A DNA stretch of 64,000 bases from Tenacibaculum sp. 1_MG-2023 (GCF_030547425.1 NZ_JAUORH010000007.1:1-64000), one strand, 5' to 3'. Counted from the first letter of the stretch, positions 51,946 to 60,778 are shown. Translations and numbers: made by a program. Notes: generated by a model from the sequence alone, not told the origin.

Positions 51946-53754
51946 ATGAAGTTAGATATTACAGAAGAATTACAAGATTATTTGGATGCTAAGGGCAAGG
52001 TCGTTTTAAATGCTTGCCCTGGTGGTGGAAAAACAACTGCCATTTCTCAAAAGATAATCAACCTAGAAGAAGAGTATAAAAGTACTTACGGCAGTCATTC
52101 AGGAATAGCCTGCATATCGTTTACCAACGCAGCAAAAGATGAACTCAATCTAACGTACAATCAACTTTGTGGTAGAACTTTGCAATATCCGCACCTCGTA
52201 AGTACCATTGACAGCTTCATCAATACTTTCATAACGTTACCTTTTTATTACCGTTTGGAAAGAAATTTTGCCAGACCTCAAATTTTGGAAAGCAATGAAC
52301 GATTAGATTTATTTTGGAAAACCAAATATAGAAACAGAAGTGGAAAGTTAGTTGATGGTCTTAGAAATCCAATGAATTCTTTTAAGGCGAAGACTAATAG
52401 AAGCATATACTACCAATACCAGCCATCACAAATAAGACTTGAACCAGATGGAAGCTATACCGTAAACGGAAATGCACCTGCTGAAGAAAAAGTAGATTTA
52501 GATGTTTTTGAAAAATACTGTAAATACATCAAAGGATGGCAGTTTGAAAAAGGCCTTATCACTACTAATGATTCTGCATTTATTGCATTAAGGCTCTTAA
52601 AGAAAAATCCCAGTATTGGTAAATGGTTATCAAAGAGATTTCCGCACATAATTGTTGACGAAGCACAGGATAATTCTTTAATGCAGCATCAAATTTTTGA
52701 AGAACTAAACAATCAAGGATTAGCTAACATCGAATTTATTGGCGACCCATATCAAAGTCTTTATGAATTTAGGGATGCCAACCCTCAATTATTTCTAGAT
52801 AAGTATAAAAATGAAGATTATTTAGGTTTAGATTTATCAAATAACAGAAGGTCGCCACAGCGCATTATAGACTGTTTCTCATTATTGCGACCAGAAGCTG
52901 AACGTACTATAAAAAGTGCTTGCGAAACAGACCTAAAAGAGCCCTTACTTGTATATAGATACAAAGCCGATAATAGAGGCGATATAATAAATCATTTTGA
53001 ACAATATTGCAGTGACAAAGATTATAAAAAACTGAAGGTTGTTGTACGCGGTAATAGCGTAAGGAACAAAATGCTTGGTAGAGACGCACAACAGCGACCT
53101 TGGCACAACTCAATGGCTTACGAACTCATAGCTGCTAAAATAGAATACGATGATAAGAACTTAAAGGACGCCATCAACATAGCAAGAAACATAGTAATCC
53201 GTTTGGAAAACCAAGACCTCTCTTTTGCTGAATTTGGCCATTTAAGAGCTGAACTAAAAACCGACTTTTTATTCAACGCTCATATTATAAAATTTGTAGA
53301 AGGGTTGCCAGAGCTGTCGCATACTATAGAGGACTGGTCAAATCTATGTCCGGCTTACATAAAGGAAGCTCTAAATCTTGACTTTGATATAGATTTTGGA
53401 ATGAAAAAAACCTCAACGTATTTTGCTAAAGCTACACGTACGGAACCTGTTTCAGCACACTTTAATCGAGTTGATATAGATAAAACTAGTTCACTCACCA
53501 CGGTCCATCAGGTCAAGGGAAAAACGTTAGATGCCATCCTTATCTTTTTTGACGAAAAAAACCACGCAAGTAATATTAATTTCAGGGATTTAGAGCCTGA
53601 AAACGGTGGATTTTTAAAGGAAAAGAAACGTATTATATACGTAGCTATGTCGAGACCTAAACATTTATTGGCGATGGCATTTCCTGAAAAAATTACTGAA
53701 GCTCAATTGAAAGAAAAGTTAGGTGATGATATATCAATTATCAAGCTTGAATGA
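51946..53754 (+). CDS. UvrD/Rep-like helicase, GajB-like
   Basis: This 602-residue SF1 helicase has Walker A ACPGGGKTT (23-31), motif II VDEAQDN (Asp238, Glu239), GDPYQSLYEFR (motif III) and the C-terminal motifs TTVHQVKGKTLDAIL and IIYVAMSRPKHLLAM (V and VI). Together with the OLD protein one base upstream this forms a Gabija-like pair. It is longer than GajB (about 494). It converges on the coupling-protein gene with 25 bp between. Confidence 0.88.
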   Translation: MKLDITEELQDYLDAKGKVVLNACPGGGKTTAISQKIINLEEEYKSTYGSHSGIACISFTNAAKDELNLTYNQLCGRTLQYPHLVSTIDSFINTFITLPFYYRLERNFARPQILESNERLDLFWKTKYRNRSGKLVDGLRNPMNSFKAKTNRSIYYQYQPSQIRLEPDGSYTVNGNAPAEEKVDLDVFEKYCKYIKGWQFEKGLITTNDSAFIALRLLKKNPSIGKWLSKRFPHIIVDEAQDNSLMQHQIFEELNNQGLANIEFIGDPYQSLYEFRDANPQLFLDKYKNEDYLGLDLSNNRRSPQRIIDCFSLLRPEAERTIKSACETDLKEPLLVYRYKADNRGDIINHFEQYCSDKDYKKLKVVVRGNSVRNKMLGRDAQQRPWHNSMAYELIAAKIEYDDKNLKDAINIARNIVIRLENQDLSFAEFGHLRAELKTDFLFNAHIIKFVEGLPELSHTIEDWSNLCPAYIKEALNLDFDIDFGMKKTSTYFAKATRTEPVSAHFNRVDIDKTSSLTTVHQVKGKTLDAILIFFDEKNHASNINFRDLEPENGGFLKEKKRIIYVAMSRPKHLLAMAFPEKITEAQLKEKLGDDISIIKLE

Positions 53755-53779
53755 AACTCTACCGAAGTACAACCAAATC

Positions 53780-55360
53780 TTACTCAAATATCGACTTCGC
53801 TTCCTCATAAACTCTCTCAAAATTAGCCTCTAAATCAGCCTGAGAAAACGGTTTGGACACCCTTGGTAATTCTCGTTCAATGTCAGTCAATCTAAACTGT
53901 ACTTTTTTATCCTTTCCATCAGCATAAGTAATAAACTCGCCTTGCTTTAGCCTAAAAAAAACATCTGCTCTAATTTTTGGAATTTCTTTTTCGCCAGTTG
54001 TAATACGTGTATCAAAATCGAGATTGTGTCCACGACTAATACTTTTGGTAGGGTCTTTAATGATTTCAAAAAAGCGTTCGTAGTATTTGGCTGTGTCCGG
54101 GTCATTTACCTTTCCAAAAAACTGATAGGAAAGATTGCTCAAAATAGCTTTGCTTGCCTTGTCGCCATACATCATATCGTTCTGGATTTTATCCTGCATC
54201 ACATAAATTGTAGCTATATCATAACTACGTAATGTTGCTGGAATACGATGCATATTCAATAATCGAATGGTAGGTGCTTCTTCCATCAACAAAAATGAAG
54301 GTTTAGAATTTCTCACGCTCATTTGTTTGGTAATGGTGTGAATAATAGTAGCAATTACAGACGAGTAAGATGTTTCATATTTTGGATTGTTTACTACCGA
54401 AATGATTGCAGGGTTTTCCTCGCTATTGATATTTAATGGTACTTCGTCTGCAGATAATGCCATAAATATGCGTTGCGTACTAATACGTTTCAGGGCATTG
54501 GCCAGGGTGCTTTTCACACCAGCTGTCTGCCTATCCGAATCCTTACCACTAATAAATGCATCTGCCATTGCTCGTGATGTGGTGTTGGTTTCTAAAAACT
54601 GAATAAGGCTATCCGTGTCCAATAATTGATAAATTGCTATTAAATGTGGTAGCGTACAGTATTTAGGATAGTCGGTTTTCAGTTTCCAAATCAAACCACC
54701 AATCAATCCTTCAGCTGCATCGTTAAAGAATTTTGTTGTGCCAGTCGTTCCTGATTCCCTTTGCTCCAAAAGGTTTTCAATCAACACCCTCGACACCTCA
54801 TTTACGCTTTCCTCGTTCTCTAAATAATGAGGAGCAATAGGATTTACCCGATGGATAATTTTATCGAAGGAAATGACCTTAAACGGAATATCACTATCCT
54901 TGAAAAGTGGATATGCCATTTCGGTCAGCTCAAAGTCCTTATAGTCGTGTATGATTCCGCAAAAACTCTCTTTCTGGAAATGTTTTAGAAATCCATAAAC
55001 AACACTTTCGGTTTTTCCACTTCCGGCGGATCCGATGACGGATGCGCCACGTTTGATATTATCTAATTTGAAGTTTCCTTTATTCGTAGAAAAACTGACC
55101 TGATATTTAGTATTTCCATTTTGTGCGTTTTCAGTTTTATGCAGAAAAACATACAGTCCTATATTAATTAGCATAAGAGGACACACCAAATACAATAATA
55201 TTGATACTAATTCATTTCCTTCAGAAATATATAAAACAAGAAATGAAAGCATAGTGATATTTAATAAAAACGCATATTTGCTTACTCGAAACATCGCATA
55301 GAAAACAGTACTGGTCAAACCAATGATTGAAAGTATCGTTATAAGATTGTCTATTCGCAT
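53780..55360 (-). CDS. mobC: Type IV coupling protein (VirD4/TraD-like, MobC)
   Basis: This 526-residue inner-membrane ATPase brings the relaxase-DNA complex to the channel. It has two or three N-terminal helices (10-75), Walker A GSAGSGKT (110-117) and the Walker B-like PSFLLMEEAPTIRL. Further motifs are KSTLANALKRIS and LSYQFFGKVNDPDTAKYYE. Length is short for the CTnDOT coupling protein (about 670). It follows the relaxase gene by 5 bp and is probably co-transcribed with it and bfmA. Confidence 0.92.
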   Translation of the reverse strand: MRIDNLITILSIIGLTSTVFYAMFRVSKYAFLLNITMLSFLVLYISEGNELVSILLYLVCPLMLINIGLYVFLHKTENAQNGNTKYQVSFSTNKGNFKLDNIKRGASVIGSAGSGKTESVVYGFLKHFQKESFCGIIHDYKDFELTEMAYPLFKDSDIPFKVISFDKIIHRVNPIAPHYLENEESVNEVSRVLIENLLEQRESGTTGTTKFFNDAAEGLIGGLIWKLKTDYPKYCTLPHLIAIYQLLDTDSLIQFLETNTTSRAMADAFISGKDSDRQTAGVKSTLANALKRISTQRIFMALSADEVPLNINSEENPAIISVVNNPKYETSYSSVIATIIHTITKQMSVRNSKPSFLLMEEAPTIRLLNMHRIPATLRSYDIATIYVMQDKIQNDMMYGDKASKAILSNLSYQFFGKVNDPDTAKYYERFFEIIKDPTKSISRGHNLDFDTRITTGEKEIPKIRADVFFRLKQGEFITYADGKDKKVQFRLTDIERELPRVSKPFSQADLEANFERVYEEAKSIFE

Positions 55361-55365
55361 AGCTA

Positions 55366-56397
55366 CTATATTCCTATTGAACTTGATTTTATGGCCACTT
55401 CAGCGCCACGTCTTAACCGTTTGAAAACTCGAAGTGCCATTTGCGCTTGACTAACTGGAATGCTGGGAACGATTGGCAATCCCGTTTTTGTCATCATTTT
55501 GAAAGCCAATGCTCTTTCGTTAGCTGGTAATTTCATCAAAGCAGCAAAGTAGAGCTTTGGATTTTTTACAAAATCCTTTCGTGCCTTATAGGTCTCGGCA
55601 AAGTTTCGTTTATAGCCAAAAGTCTTGTCAAATGTCTTTTCTGTTTTCTCAAAAAATTTGTCTCTGTCAAAACCTCGTTTCACGTTCTTACCGTGCATTT
55701 CAACTTCGGAAGCTTTATGCTTGCTTCCTGGGGAAAGGCTAACAGAGTTGGAAGCGTCCTTTCTGCTCACGATGATATGGATATGACTTTGGTTTCCATC
55801 TTTTCGCATTCCCTGGACTATCCGTTTTCCATTTTGTTGATGTGGTGCTTGGCGTTCCAGTTTAGCAATTTCCTTTTTCATCTTTTTGATATTCCCTTCA
55901 GCTCGTCCTTCTTGGATGTTTCGGATATCCGTTTTGAGCTGAAGTATTTTTGTAGCAAAAGGTTGATTTTCTTTTATCTGCTTATCCGTTCCTTTAAAGG
56001 TGCGTTGGTGTTCTATTTTAGCATAGTATTTTATGTCATCGATGGTTATGGGTCGCCCATTAATTTCCCTATTGAATGAAGCCACATAATCCTTCATCAA
56101 TTCACGAGTGTACGTTTTTAAATCTTGGCTGTTGTTCTGAAGTTTTCGTAATTCATATTTTGAAGGACTGACTGTAATCGAATAAAACTTAGGTTCTTTC
56201 TTTTTCAATTTTGCGGTGTTTCCATCAATTTCTTTTACCACTTCTTCAGCAGAAATTTCATCGCCATATTGATTGAAAAAGTGTTCCATATCATGCTGTT
56301 CCAAGCCTTGATTTTCTTTCTCTAAATAGCCTACAAAATCAGCCGAACTTTGTGAATAATTGTTGCCTAATTTTTGAGGTGTTATTGTAATGTACAT
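55366..56397 (-). CDS. mobB: MobB-type relaxase (DUF5712 family)
   Basis: This 343-residue protein is the likely relaxase that nicks oriT. The metal-binding HxH is His205/His207 in GNQSHIHIIVSRKDASNS. The N-terminus MYITITPQKLGNNYSQSSAD supplies Tyr14 as a possible nucleophile. FYSITVSPSKYELRKL and IKYYAKIEHQRTFKG are typical of the DUF5712/MobB group of Bacteroidota. It starts 11 bp after the BfmA stop. Confidence 0.88.
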   Translation of the reverse strand: MYITITPQKLGNNYSQSSADFVGYLEKENQGLEQHDMEHFFNQYGDEISAEEVVKEIDGNTAKLKKKEPKFYSITVSPSKYELRKLQNNSQDLKTYTRELMKDYVASFNREINGRPITIDDIKYYAKIEHQRTFKGTDKQIKENQPFATKILQLKTDIRNIQEGRAEGNIKKMKKEIAKLERQAPHQQNGKRIVQGMRKDGNQSHIHIIVSRKDASNSVSLSPGSKHKASEVEMHGKNVKRGFDRDKFFEKTEKTFDKTFGYKRNFAETYKARKDFVKNPKLYFAALMKLPANERALAFKMMTKTGLPIVPSIPVSQAQMALRVFKRLRRGAEVAIKSSSIGI

Positions 56398-56408
56398 AGC
56401 TCAAAAAT

Positions 56409-56789
56409 TTATAGTTGGTTGCTTTGGTTTTGCTTTTCTCGAAAGCGAACTTCCTTCTTTTCTTCTGCATATTTCTTTTCCACAATCAGAGGTTTTTTCG
56501 CTGGTTCTTCTGTTTCAAACAGCGATTGAATCATAGCCACAGTAGGCTTGGTTTGGGTCTTTTCGACATCCCGCATTATGGCAATGACCGCATTGATTCT
56601 TTTGAGTAATTTGGCTTCAATTGTACGTCCAGTTGGCCCTAATTTTTCCTTTGGCGAAATTTCATTATAGAAGAAAAAATCGAGCATCGTGGACATCGCT
56701 TCGGTATGCGATTTGAAGTAAGTGCGTGAGAAAGTTTGGAAACGCTTTGCGGTTTCCTTTTTAAATCTAATTCCAGTAAATGAGTCCAT
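56409..56789 (-). CDS. BfmA/BtgA family mobilisation accessory protein
   Basis: This 126-residue protein matches the BfmA/BtgA family: FTGIRFKKETAKRFQTFSRT, SHTEAMSTMLDFFFYNEISP and RTIEAKLLKRINAVIAIMRD. The N-terminus looks like a ribbon-helix-helix DNA-binding fold. It probably binds oriT next to its own start, where TTTGTCGCAAA occurs twice, and recruits the MobB relaxase. Confidence 0.9.
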   Translation of the reverse strand: MDSFTGIRFKKETAKRFQTFSRTYFKSHTEAMSTMLDFFFYNEISPKEKLGPTGRTIEAKLLKRINAVIAIMRDVEKTQTKPTVAMIQSLFETEEPAKKPLIVEKKYAEEKKEVRFREKQNQSNQL

Positions 56790-56799
56790 ATTTCGCCGA

Positions 56800-56981
56800 T
56801 TTGTCGCAAAATCTTCCCTAAAAATGGGCGTTTCCAGCCCGTTTGTCGCAAATCGTTGATTGTCAAGAAATTATAATAAATTTAATTAACTGACAATCAG
56901 TTAATTAAAAACGAAAAGGAACCCGAAACATCGCGCAGCGTGTTACCCTCTTGCTATTCCTTTTCGTCCCGCTCGCGGGAC
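56800..56981. other. Candidate origin of transfer (oriT)
   Basis: Upstream of the mobilisation genes, this stretch holds TTTGTCGCAAA twice (56800-56810, 56842-56852). A perfect 13-bp hairpin follows with a 3-nt loop (56881-56893 with 56897-56909). ACGAAAAGGAA (56911-56921) pairs with TTCCTTTTCGT (56957-56967), and GTCCCGC (56966-56972) pairs with GCGGGAC (56975-56981). Direct repeats plus nested hairpins next to relaxase genes are how oriT regions look. The nick site cannot be placed. Confidence 0.6.
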
Positions 56982-57176
56982 AAAAATCCATACAATCCGG
57001 CTAAAAAGCCGATTGCCATTTTCAAGGAAAATGATTTTCCAGTATGTTAAATTTCGATGTGTAAGGGTATCGGCGAAAGTCAAAAAGTGGATAACCTTAC
57101 TTTAATTTGTGCGCTGAATTTCAGCAATGTAAAGATACATTTTTTTTCTTGAATTGGATATCATTTGCATACAAAA
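56982..57176. other. Non-coding stretch between oriT candidate and small gene
   Basis: The 432-bp gap 56790-57221 holds the oriT candidate and a terminator. The rest has one small hairpin (CGGCT with AGCCG near 56999) and, on the minus strand near 57130, TATCTTTA, which is one base from the -7 consensus and could drive the mob operon. Nothing else is seen. Confidence 0.4.
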
Positions 57177-57200
57177 ACACCTCTAAAAATTCAGAGGTGT
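57177..57200 (-). terminator. Terminator after the 65-residue gene
   Basis: ACACCTCT (57177-57184) pairs with AGAGGTGT (57193-57200). On the minus strand the stem is followed by a short T run (TTTTTG). It separates the leading-region block from the mob operon. Confidence 0.7.
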
Positions 57201-57221
57201 CAGGTTTAAAAATTGACAAAA

Positions 57222-57419
57222 TTATATATTGAAAACGTATGTATAAGAATACAAATTCCGAAGTGCTTCTTCCTCAATAATCGTTTCAAAACAGGTGTAA
57301 TTTCCCTTTACGTATTTGCGGATAGCATCCCCAAATTTTCGTTCCACATCTTTTTTAGAATTTTCTAAAAGTCGGTTTTGAGCCTCTTCGCTCAAGTCCG
57401 TAAAATTGAGATATACCAT
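57222..57419 (-). CDS. Hypothetical 65-residue protein
   Basis: I do not recognise this protein. It is compact and mostly helical (NFTDLSEEAQNRLLENSKKD, VERKFGDAIRKYVKGNYTCF). It is 11 bp after the RadC-like stop on the same strand and before a terminator, which supports a real gene. It may be a small DNA-processing or anti-defence protein, given its place in the likely leading region, but nothing in the sequence shows that. Confidence 0.6.
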   Translation of the reverse strand: MVYLNFTDLSEEAQNRLLENSKKDVERKFGDAIRKYVKGNYTCFETIIEEEALRNLYSYTYVFNI

Positions 57420-57430
57420 AGCTATTTGTT

Positions 57431-57880
57431 TTACAAAATTCCGTTATCAGAAAAACTATAGTAATCGCCATTAGGCGCAAATATCAAATGGTCAAGAATG
57501 GTAATGTCGAATAGTTTGGATGCCTTTTTAATCTTATTCGTTAAATTCTTATCTGCATCACTAGGTTGTAATTTTCCACTTGGGTGATTGTGCGTTAAAA
57601 TTATAGCTACTGATAGAGATTTTAAAATAACCGCAAACAATATCCGAAGGTCTATTAACGTACTTGTAATTCCACCTTGTGAAAGTTGATAAACCCCTTT
57701 TACCTTATTGCTGTTGTTCAACAATACAACTTTAAAGGTTTCTTGTATGCCTATGGTATCTTTATCCCAATCTTCATAAAGTAGTTCAGCTGCATCTTGT
57801 GAACTGCTAATTTTCTGCCACATTGAAGATTTCAGTCCACCTTTGTAGCTTATTTTTATTTCGTTAACTTGTGCTTTCAT
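57431..57880 (-). CDS. RadC-like JAB domain protein
   Basis: This 149-residue protein is a JAB/MPN+ domain with the metal motif His97-x-His99, Ser107 and Asp110 in LTHNHPSGKLQPSDAD, as in RadC. The N-terminal helix-hairpin-helix of full RadC (about 220 residues) is absent, as is usual for copies on ICEs and plasmids. Its role is unproven. It lies between ssb and the 65-residue gene, all on the minus strand. Confidence 0.9.
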   Translation of the reverse strand: MKAQVNEIKISYKGGLKSSMWQKISSSQDAAELLYEDWDKDTIGIQETFKVVLLNNSNKVKGVYQLSQGGITSTLIDLRILFAVILKSLSVAIILTHNHPSGKLQPSDADKNLTNKIKKASKLFDITILDHLIFAPNGDYYSFSDNGIL

Positions 57881-57910
57881 TGTTTATAGTATTTAAAATG
57901 TGAATAATGA

Positions 57911-57949
57911 AAAAGAGGGCGCATCTTTCGACGGTTACGCCCTCTTTCA
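57911..57949 (-). terminator. Stem-loop between ssb and the RadC-like gene
   Basis: AAAGAGGGCG (57912-57921) pairs perfectly with CGCCCTCTTT (57938-57947) across 16 nt. On the minus strand it is followed by TTTTTC, so it may end or attenuate ssb transcripts before the RadC-like gene. Confidence 0.7.
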
Positions 57950-57958
57950 TTTTTAGGT

Positions 57959-58303
57959 TTACTTATCGCCTTTACTTCCAAGTAAAAGGATTTCATCGGC
58001 TACCACTTCCGTTACATAGCGTTGTTCGTTATCATCAGTTGTATAGCTTCGAGTTTTTAGTTTTCCCGATATTCCAACTTCTTTTCCTTTTTGAACATAC
58101 TTTTCTACTATTTCAGCAGTCTTGCCCCAGGCTACTATTGTATGCCAATTTGTATCTGTTTGTTTTTCGCCTTTGCTGTCTTTGTAATACTCATTTGTTG
58201 CTAGTGAAAAACGGGCTACTTTCTTACCGCTTTCAAGGTTCGTAATTGTTGGTTCTTGTCCAACGTTTCCAATTAACTGTACGTGATTTTTAATAGTACT
58301 CAT
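57959..58303 (-). CDS. ssb: Single-stranded DNA-binding protein
   Basis: This protein is 114 residues from the ATG at 58303 (MSTIKNHVQLIGNVGQEP); the frame extends to 58336 without family support. It is one OB fold with RFSLATNEYYKDSKGEKQTD, NWHTIVAWGKTAEIVEKYVQ and KGKEVGISGKLKTRSY. The acidic C-terminal tail of housekeeping SSB is missing (it ends LLLGSKGDK), as in many element-borne copies. It would coat incoming transferred strand. The long leader upstream is hairpin-rich. Confidence 0.93.
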   Translation of the reverse strand: MSTIKNHVQLIGNVGQEPTITNLESGKKVARFSLATNEYYKDSKGEKQTDTNWHTIVAWGKTAEIVEKYVQKGKEVGISGKLKTRSYTTDDNEQRYVTEVVADEILLLGSKGDK

Positions 58304-59029
58304 AATAAAATATTTAAGTGATTTATATTTCCCCAATTGATTTAAAACAGATTAAATTTTAAGGGGTGTTTGTTCTTTTCTTTCGTGCACCGCACAATGG
58401 ATAGAGTGGGTTTTGTCAAGACTTTTAGAGAATAAATCAGGTGTGTTTGCGACGTAGTAAAATCCTTGGATTTTCAAGGAAGTAGAAACCTTATTTTTCA
58501 CTAAAACTCTGTATAGTCTTGACAAGTTCCATAAGGGCATTAGCAATTCTTTTAAACGCAGTTGCGTTTGAGCGTACCGACAGTTAAGCGAAATAAGTAG
58601 CTGTGGTTAAATTAGAATTGGTTAATGTCGTGCCTGTTTTTCGACGACCCGAAAAACAATAAAGGCTTTATCCATTATAAACCCCTTAAAATGTGTAAGA
58701 CAGCGGTTCGGTTTTTAAGAATTTTCGAGGAAGCACTCAAGAAGGGCTTACCGCAAATTCTGTTAAGAAAACCGAAGTGATGGCTTTCCGCTTTGGCAAG
58801 CGGACTTAATTCACAATTTTGGCAATGGAATGTAGTGTTCCTTCCCAGAGTATCGGGAAGGGTTAACGGAATGGAAAGCTGAAATTGGGGATTGTGTCCA
58901 AGACTTATGTAGCGAAGCTCTTTTTCCGTAATGGAGCTTTTCGCGAAATGAAGGGGAAAGTGCTGAGGGGATTATAAAACTTGTTTTCAATTAAAGGCTA
59001 ATATTTTTTTATAGAGCGTAAACTTGTCC
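58304..59029. ncRNA. Hairpin-dense non-coding region upstream of ssb
   Basis: This 726-bp stretch has no convincing gene. It contains GTCAAGACT near 58416 with AGTCTTGAC near 58515; AAACGCA-GT-TGCGTTT near 58553; TCCGCTT-TGGC-AAGCGGA near 58789; CCTTCCC with GGGAAGG near 58841; and AGCTC with GAGCT near 58915. Composition is more GC-balanced than its surroundings. It could be a structured RNA, a single-strand origin or single-stranded-DNA promoter of the leading region, or decayed sequence. The RNA label is tentative. Confidence 0.35.
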
Positions 59030-59575
59030 TCAAAAAAGTTCTTTCTGGTTTTGAGGCAACATCTTTTTTTCTGATTTTTCAGCCACTTTTAATTTATCTT
59101 TTAGAGCTTTTCTTCTTTTATCATAAATCCATCTTCTCAAATTATTCAAAAGTCCCACTTCATATTCTGAAAGCTCTTTAGGTGCTATTTCTTTCATTGC
59201 ATCTAATTGGTCTCTATTCTTAAACTGACGTGCATATTGAAGTCCTAACCAAGTATAAATATTTACCCATTCAGTTGGCATTGGTGCTTCATACGTTCTG
59301 GGCATCATATAGGCTAAAGCTTCAGTAAGTGAAGCCATTTCTTCTTGCTGCATTGAACATAACAGTCGTGATAATTTTACGCTATTCAGTAAGTCTTTAG
59401 GAATTATATCCTGCCAAGGGGATTTAAAAACGATGATTGGGCTGGTAAGACAATCCATAAAATTGAAGACAAAATTGTTACTATGCTTTTTATTAGGCTT
59501 CAATGTTTTTTCCTTTACTTGTATAGGTTCGCACTCAAAACCGAAGTCGAGCTGTACCATTTTTATAGTGTTCAT
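59030..59575 (-). CDS. Hypothetical ICE protein, 181 residues
   Basis: I do not recognise a function. The protein is mostly helical after residue 40 (SVKLSRLLCSMQQEEMASLT, YTWLGLQYARQFKNRDQLDA) with a basic C-terminal tail (YDKRRKALKDKLKVAEKSEK). It looks typical of conserved unknown proteins next to DUF932 and ParB genes on flavobacterial ICEs. It is 101 bp after DUF932; that gap holds a CCTGT/ACAGG hairpin. Confidence 0.7.
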   Translation of the reverse strand: MNTIKMVQLDFGFECEPIQVKEKTLKPNKKHSNNFVFNFMDCLTSPIIVFKSPWQDIIPKDLLNSVKLSRLLCSMQQEEMASLTEALAYMMPRTYEAPMPTEWVNIYTWLGLQYARQFKNRDQLDAMKEIAPKELSEYEVGLLNNLRRWIYDKRRKALKDKLKVAEKSEKKMLPQNQKELF

Positions 59576-59676
59576 AATGTTTGGATTTTAGACCTGTCTA
59601 TAAACAGGTACGATTAAACTTTAAGTGTAAGAGAAAATCCAGTTTAAATAGGTACTGGATAAACCTTTAAATATCT

Positions 59677-60513
59677 CTAAGCCATTTCATAGACTTCATC
59701 AAATAATTTCTTATCCAACCGCTCTTGTTGGCCAAAACTCTTCTTCAATGTATTATGCAGTACCGAATTAAAGGCATTATAGCCTAACCATAGATTCGGT
59801 TCTTCATTGAGCAACAAGGCTTCATAGTTTAGGATTTCTATTACCTCACGAGACTTTTTTGAAGGGTCGCTATTCTTATCACTACACTCATATCTAAACA
59901 GTTTCGTTCTGTCAAGAATGGCCTTTACGAACTCTTGCGTATCGATGATTTTAAATTCTTTCATCTTATCAAATTTCTTGGTAATGGTATAGAACTCATT
60001 ATCCAAAAACTTGTCAAACAAGTTGTTCAACCTTGGCATAATAAGGTGTGTATTATTCTTACTGTGCTTAATGGAAAACTCAATTTCTGCCTGAGAAACG
60101 TGCAAACCATTGGAACATACTTTTCTGTAAAAACCAAAGTGGCCAGAGGTCTTTTCGCTACCATCATAAGAGTTTTTAAACCGAAGCATCGGCAGTATCA
60201 AATCTTCTTTATTTTTTACAGAGAATTGACTTTTATCGTCAATAATGAAGTCTGTAATGAAAGACCTATCATTCTTATTGATGGTACGTTTGTGATAGTT
60301 CAGTTGTGCATCGGATAGCATTTCTTCAGCTTTCTTGAAGAACAATTGATTTGGAATGTGGCCGTAGCTGTTTGATACTACATTGACAATTTTTCCATTG
60401 GAAATAATGACGTTTTCAAGTCCGCGTCGAGATTCCATCTGCGTAAGTGTTTTTAAGGATTTCATTTCTGATGGAACAAAGATTTCATCCTGCTGTAAAT
60501 TTTGTAAATACAT
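59677..60513 (-). CDS. DUF932 family protein
   Basis: This protein is 278 residues from the ATG at 60513 (MYLQNLQQDEIFVPS); an earlier Met at 60537 lies in the repeated leader and is not used. DUF932-type features are GKIVNVVSNSYGHIPNQLFF, LPMLRFKNSYDGSEKTSGHF and FYRKVCSNGLHVS. The family is common on phages, plasmids and ICEs, often beside anti-defence and SSB genes; its role is unknown. Its leader is a near copy of the ParB leader. Confidence 0.85.
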   Translation of the reverse strand: MYLQNLQQDEIFVPSEMKSLKTLTQMESRRGLENVIISNGKIVNVVSNSYGHIPNQLFFKKAEEMLSDAQLNYHKRTINKNDRSFITDFIIDDKSQFSVKNKEDLILPMLRFKNSYDGSEKTSGHFGFYRKVCSNGLHVSQAEIEFSIKHSKNNTHLIMPRLNNLFDKFLDNEFYTITKKFDKMKEFKIIDTQEFVKAILDRTKLFRYECSDKNSDPSKKSREVIEILNYEALLLNEEPNLWLGYNAFNSVLHNTLKKSFGQQERLDKKLFDEVYEMA

Positions 60514-60523
60514 AGCTTTTGAA

Positions 60524-60660
60524 TTTAGATTAAACAATATTTGGGCGGTTACCCTAACGGAAGCTAAAATCTCAGCTCAAAAGGAAACGGAATAAATAAG
60601 TAAAGGATGGTGCGTTGGCTTTATGCCGTAGTCTTTTGATGGGTGTATTTTACGAGTTTA
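60524..60660 (-). repeat. Leader repeat, copy 1 (DUF932)
   Basis: This 137-bp block upstream of DUF932 aligns along its length with 62587-62722 upstream of parB. Shared stretches include TTTAGATTAAACAATATTT, CTCAAAAGGAAACGGAATAA, TTTATGCCGTAGTCTTTTGA and GTATTTTACGAGTTTA. It likely holds a common promoter; no exact TAnnTTTG box was found on the minus strand. Confidence 0.8.
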
Positions 60661-60722
60661 CCTTTGCGCTACTATTGATTGATTATTATTCTACTTCATA
60701 ACCATTTTTATTAAAGTATTAT

Positions 60723-60768
60723 CAAAAAAAAAGAAGAAGAGCTAGCACGAATGCCAACCCTTCTTCAA
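60723..60768 (-). terminator. Terminator after parB
   Basis: On the minus strand GAAGAAG at the start of the stem pairs with CTTCTTC near 60733, followed by a run of nine T. It lies 11 bp past the parB stop and before the DUF932 leader repeat, so the two repeats drive separate transcripts. Confidence 0.75.
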
Positions 60769-60778
60769 ACAACAAAAG

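Noticed and set aside
58352..58546. A 64-codon minus-strand open frame (MLMPLWNLSRLYRVL...) in the ssb leader
   Set aside because: It overlaps the GTCAAGACT/AGTCTTGAC inverted repeat, shows no family motif and looks like chance in a structured non-coding region.
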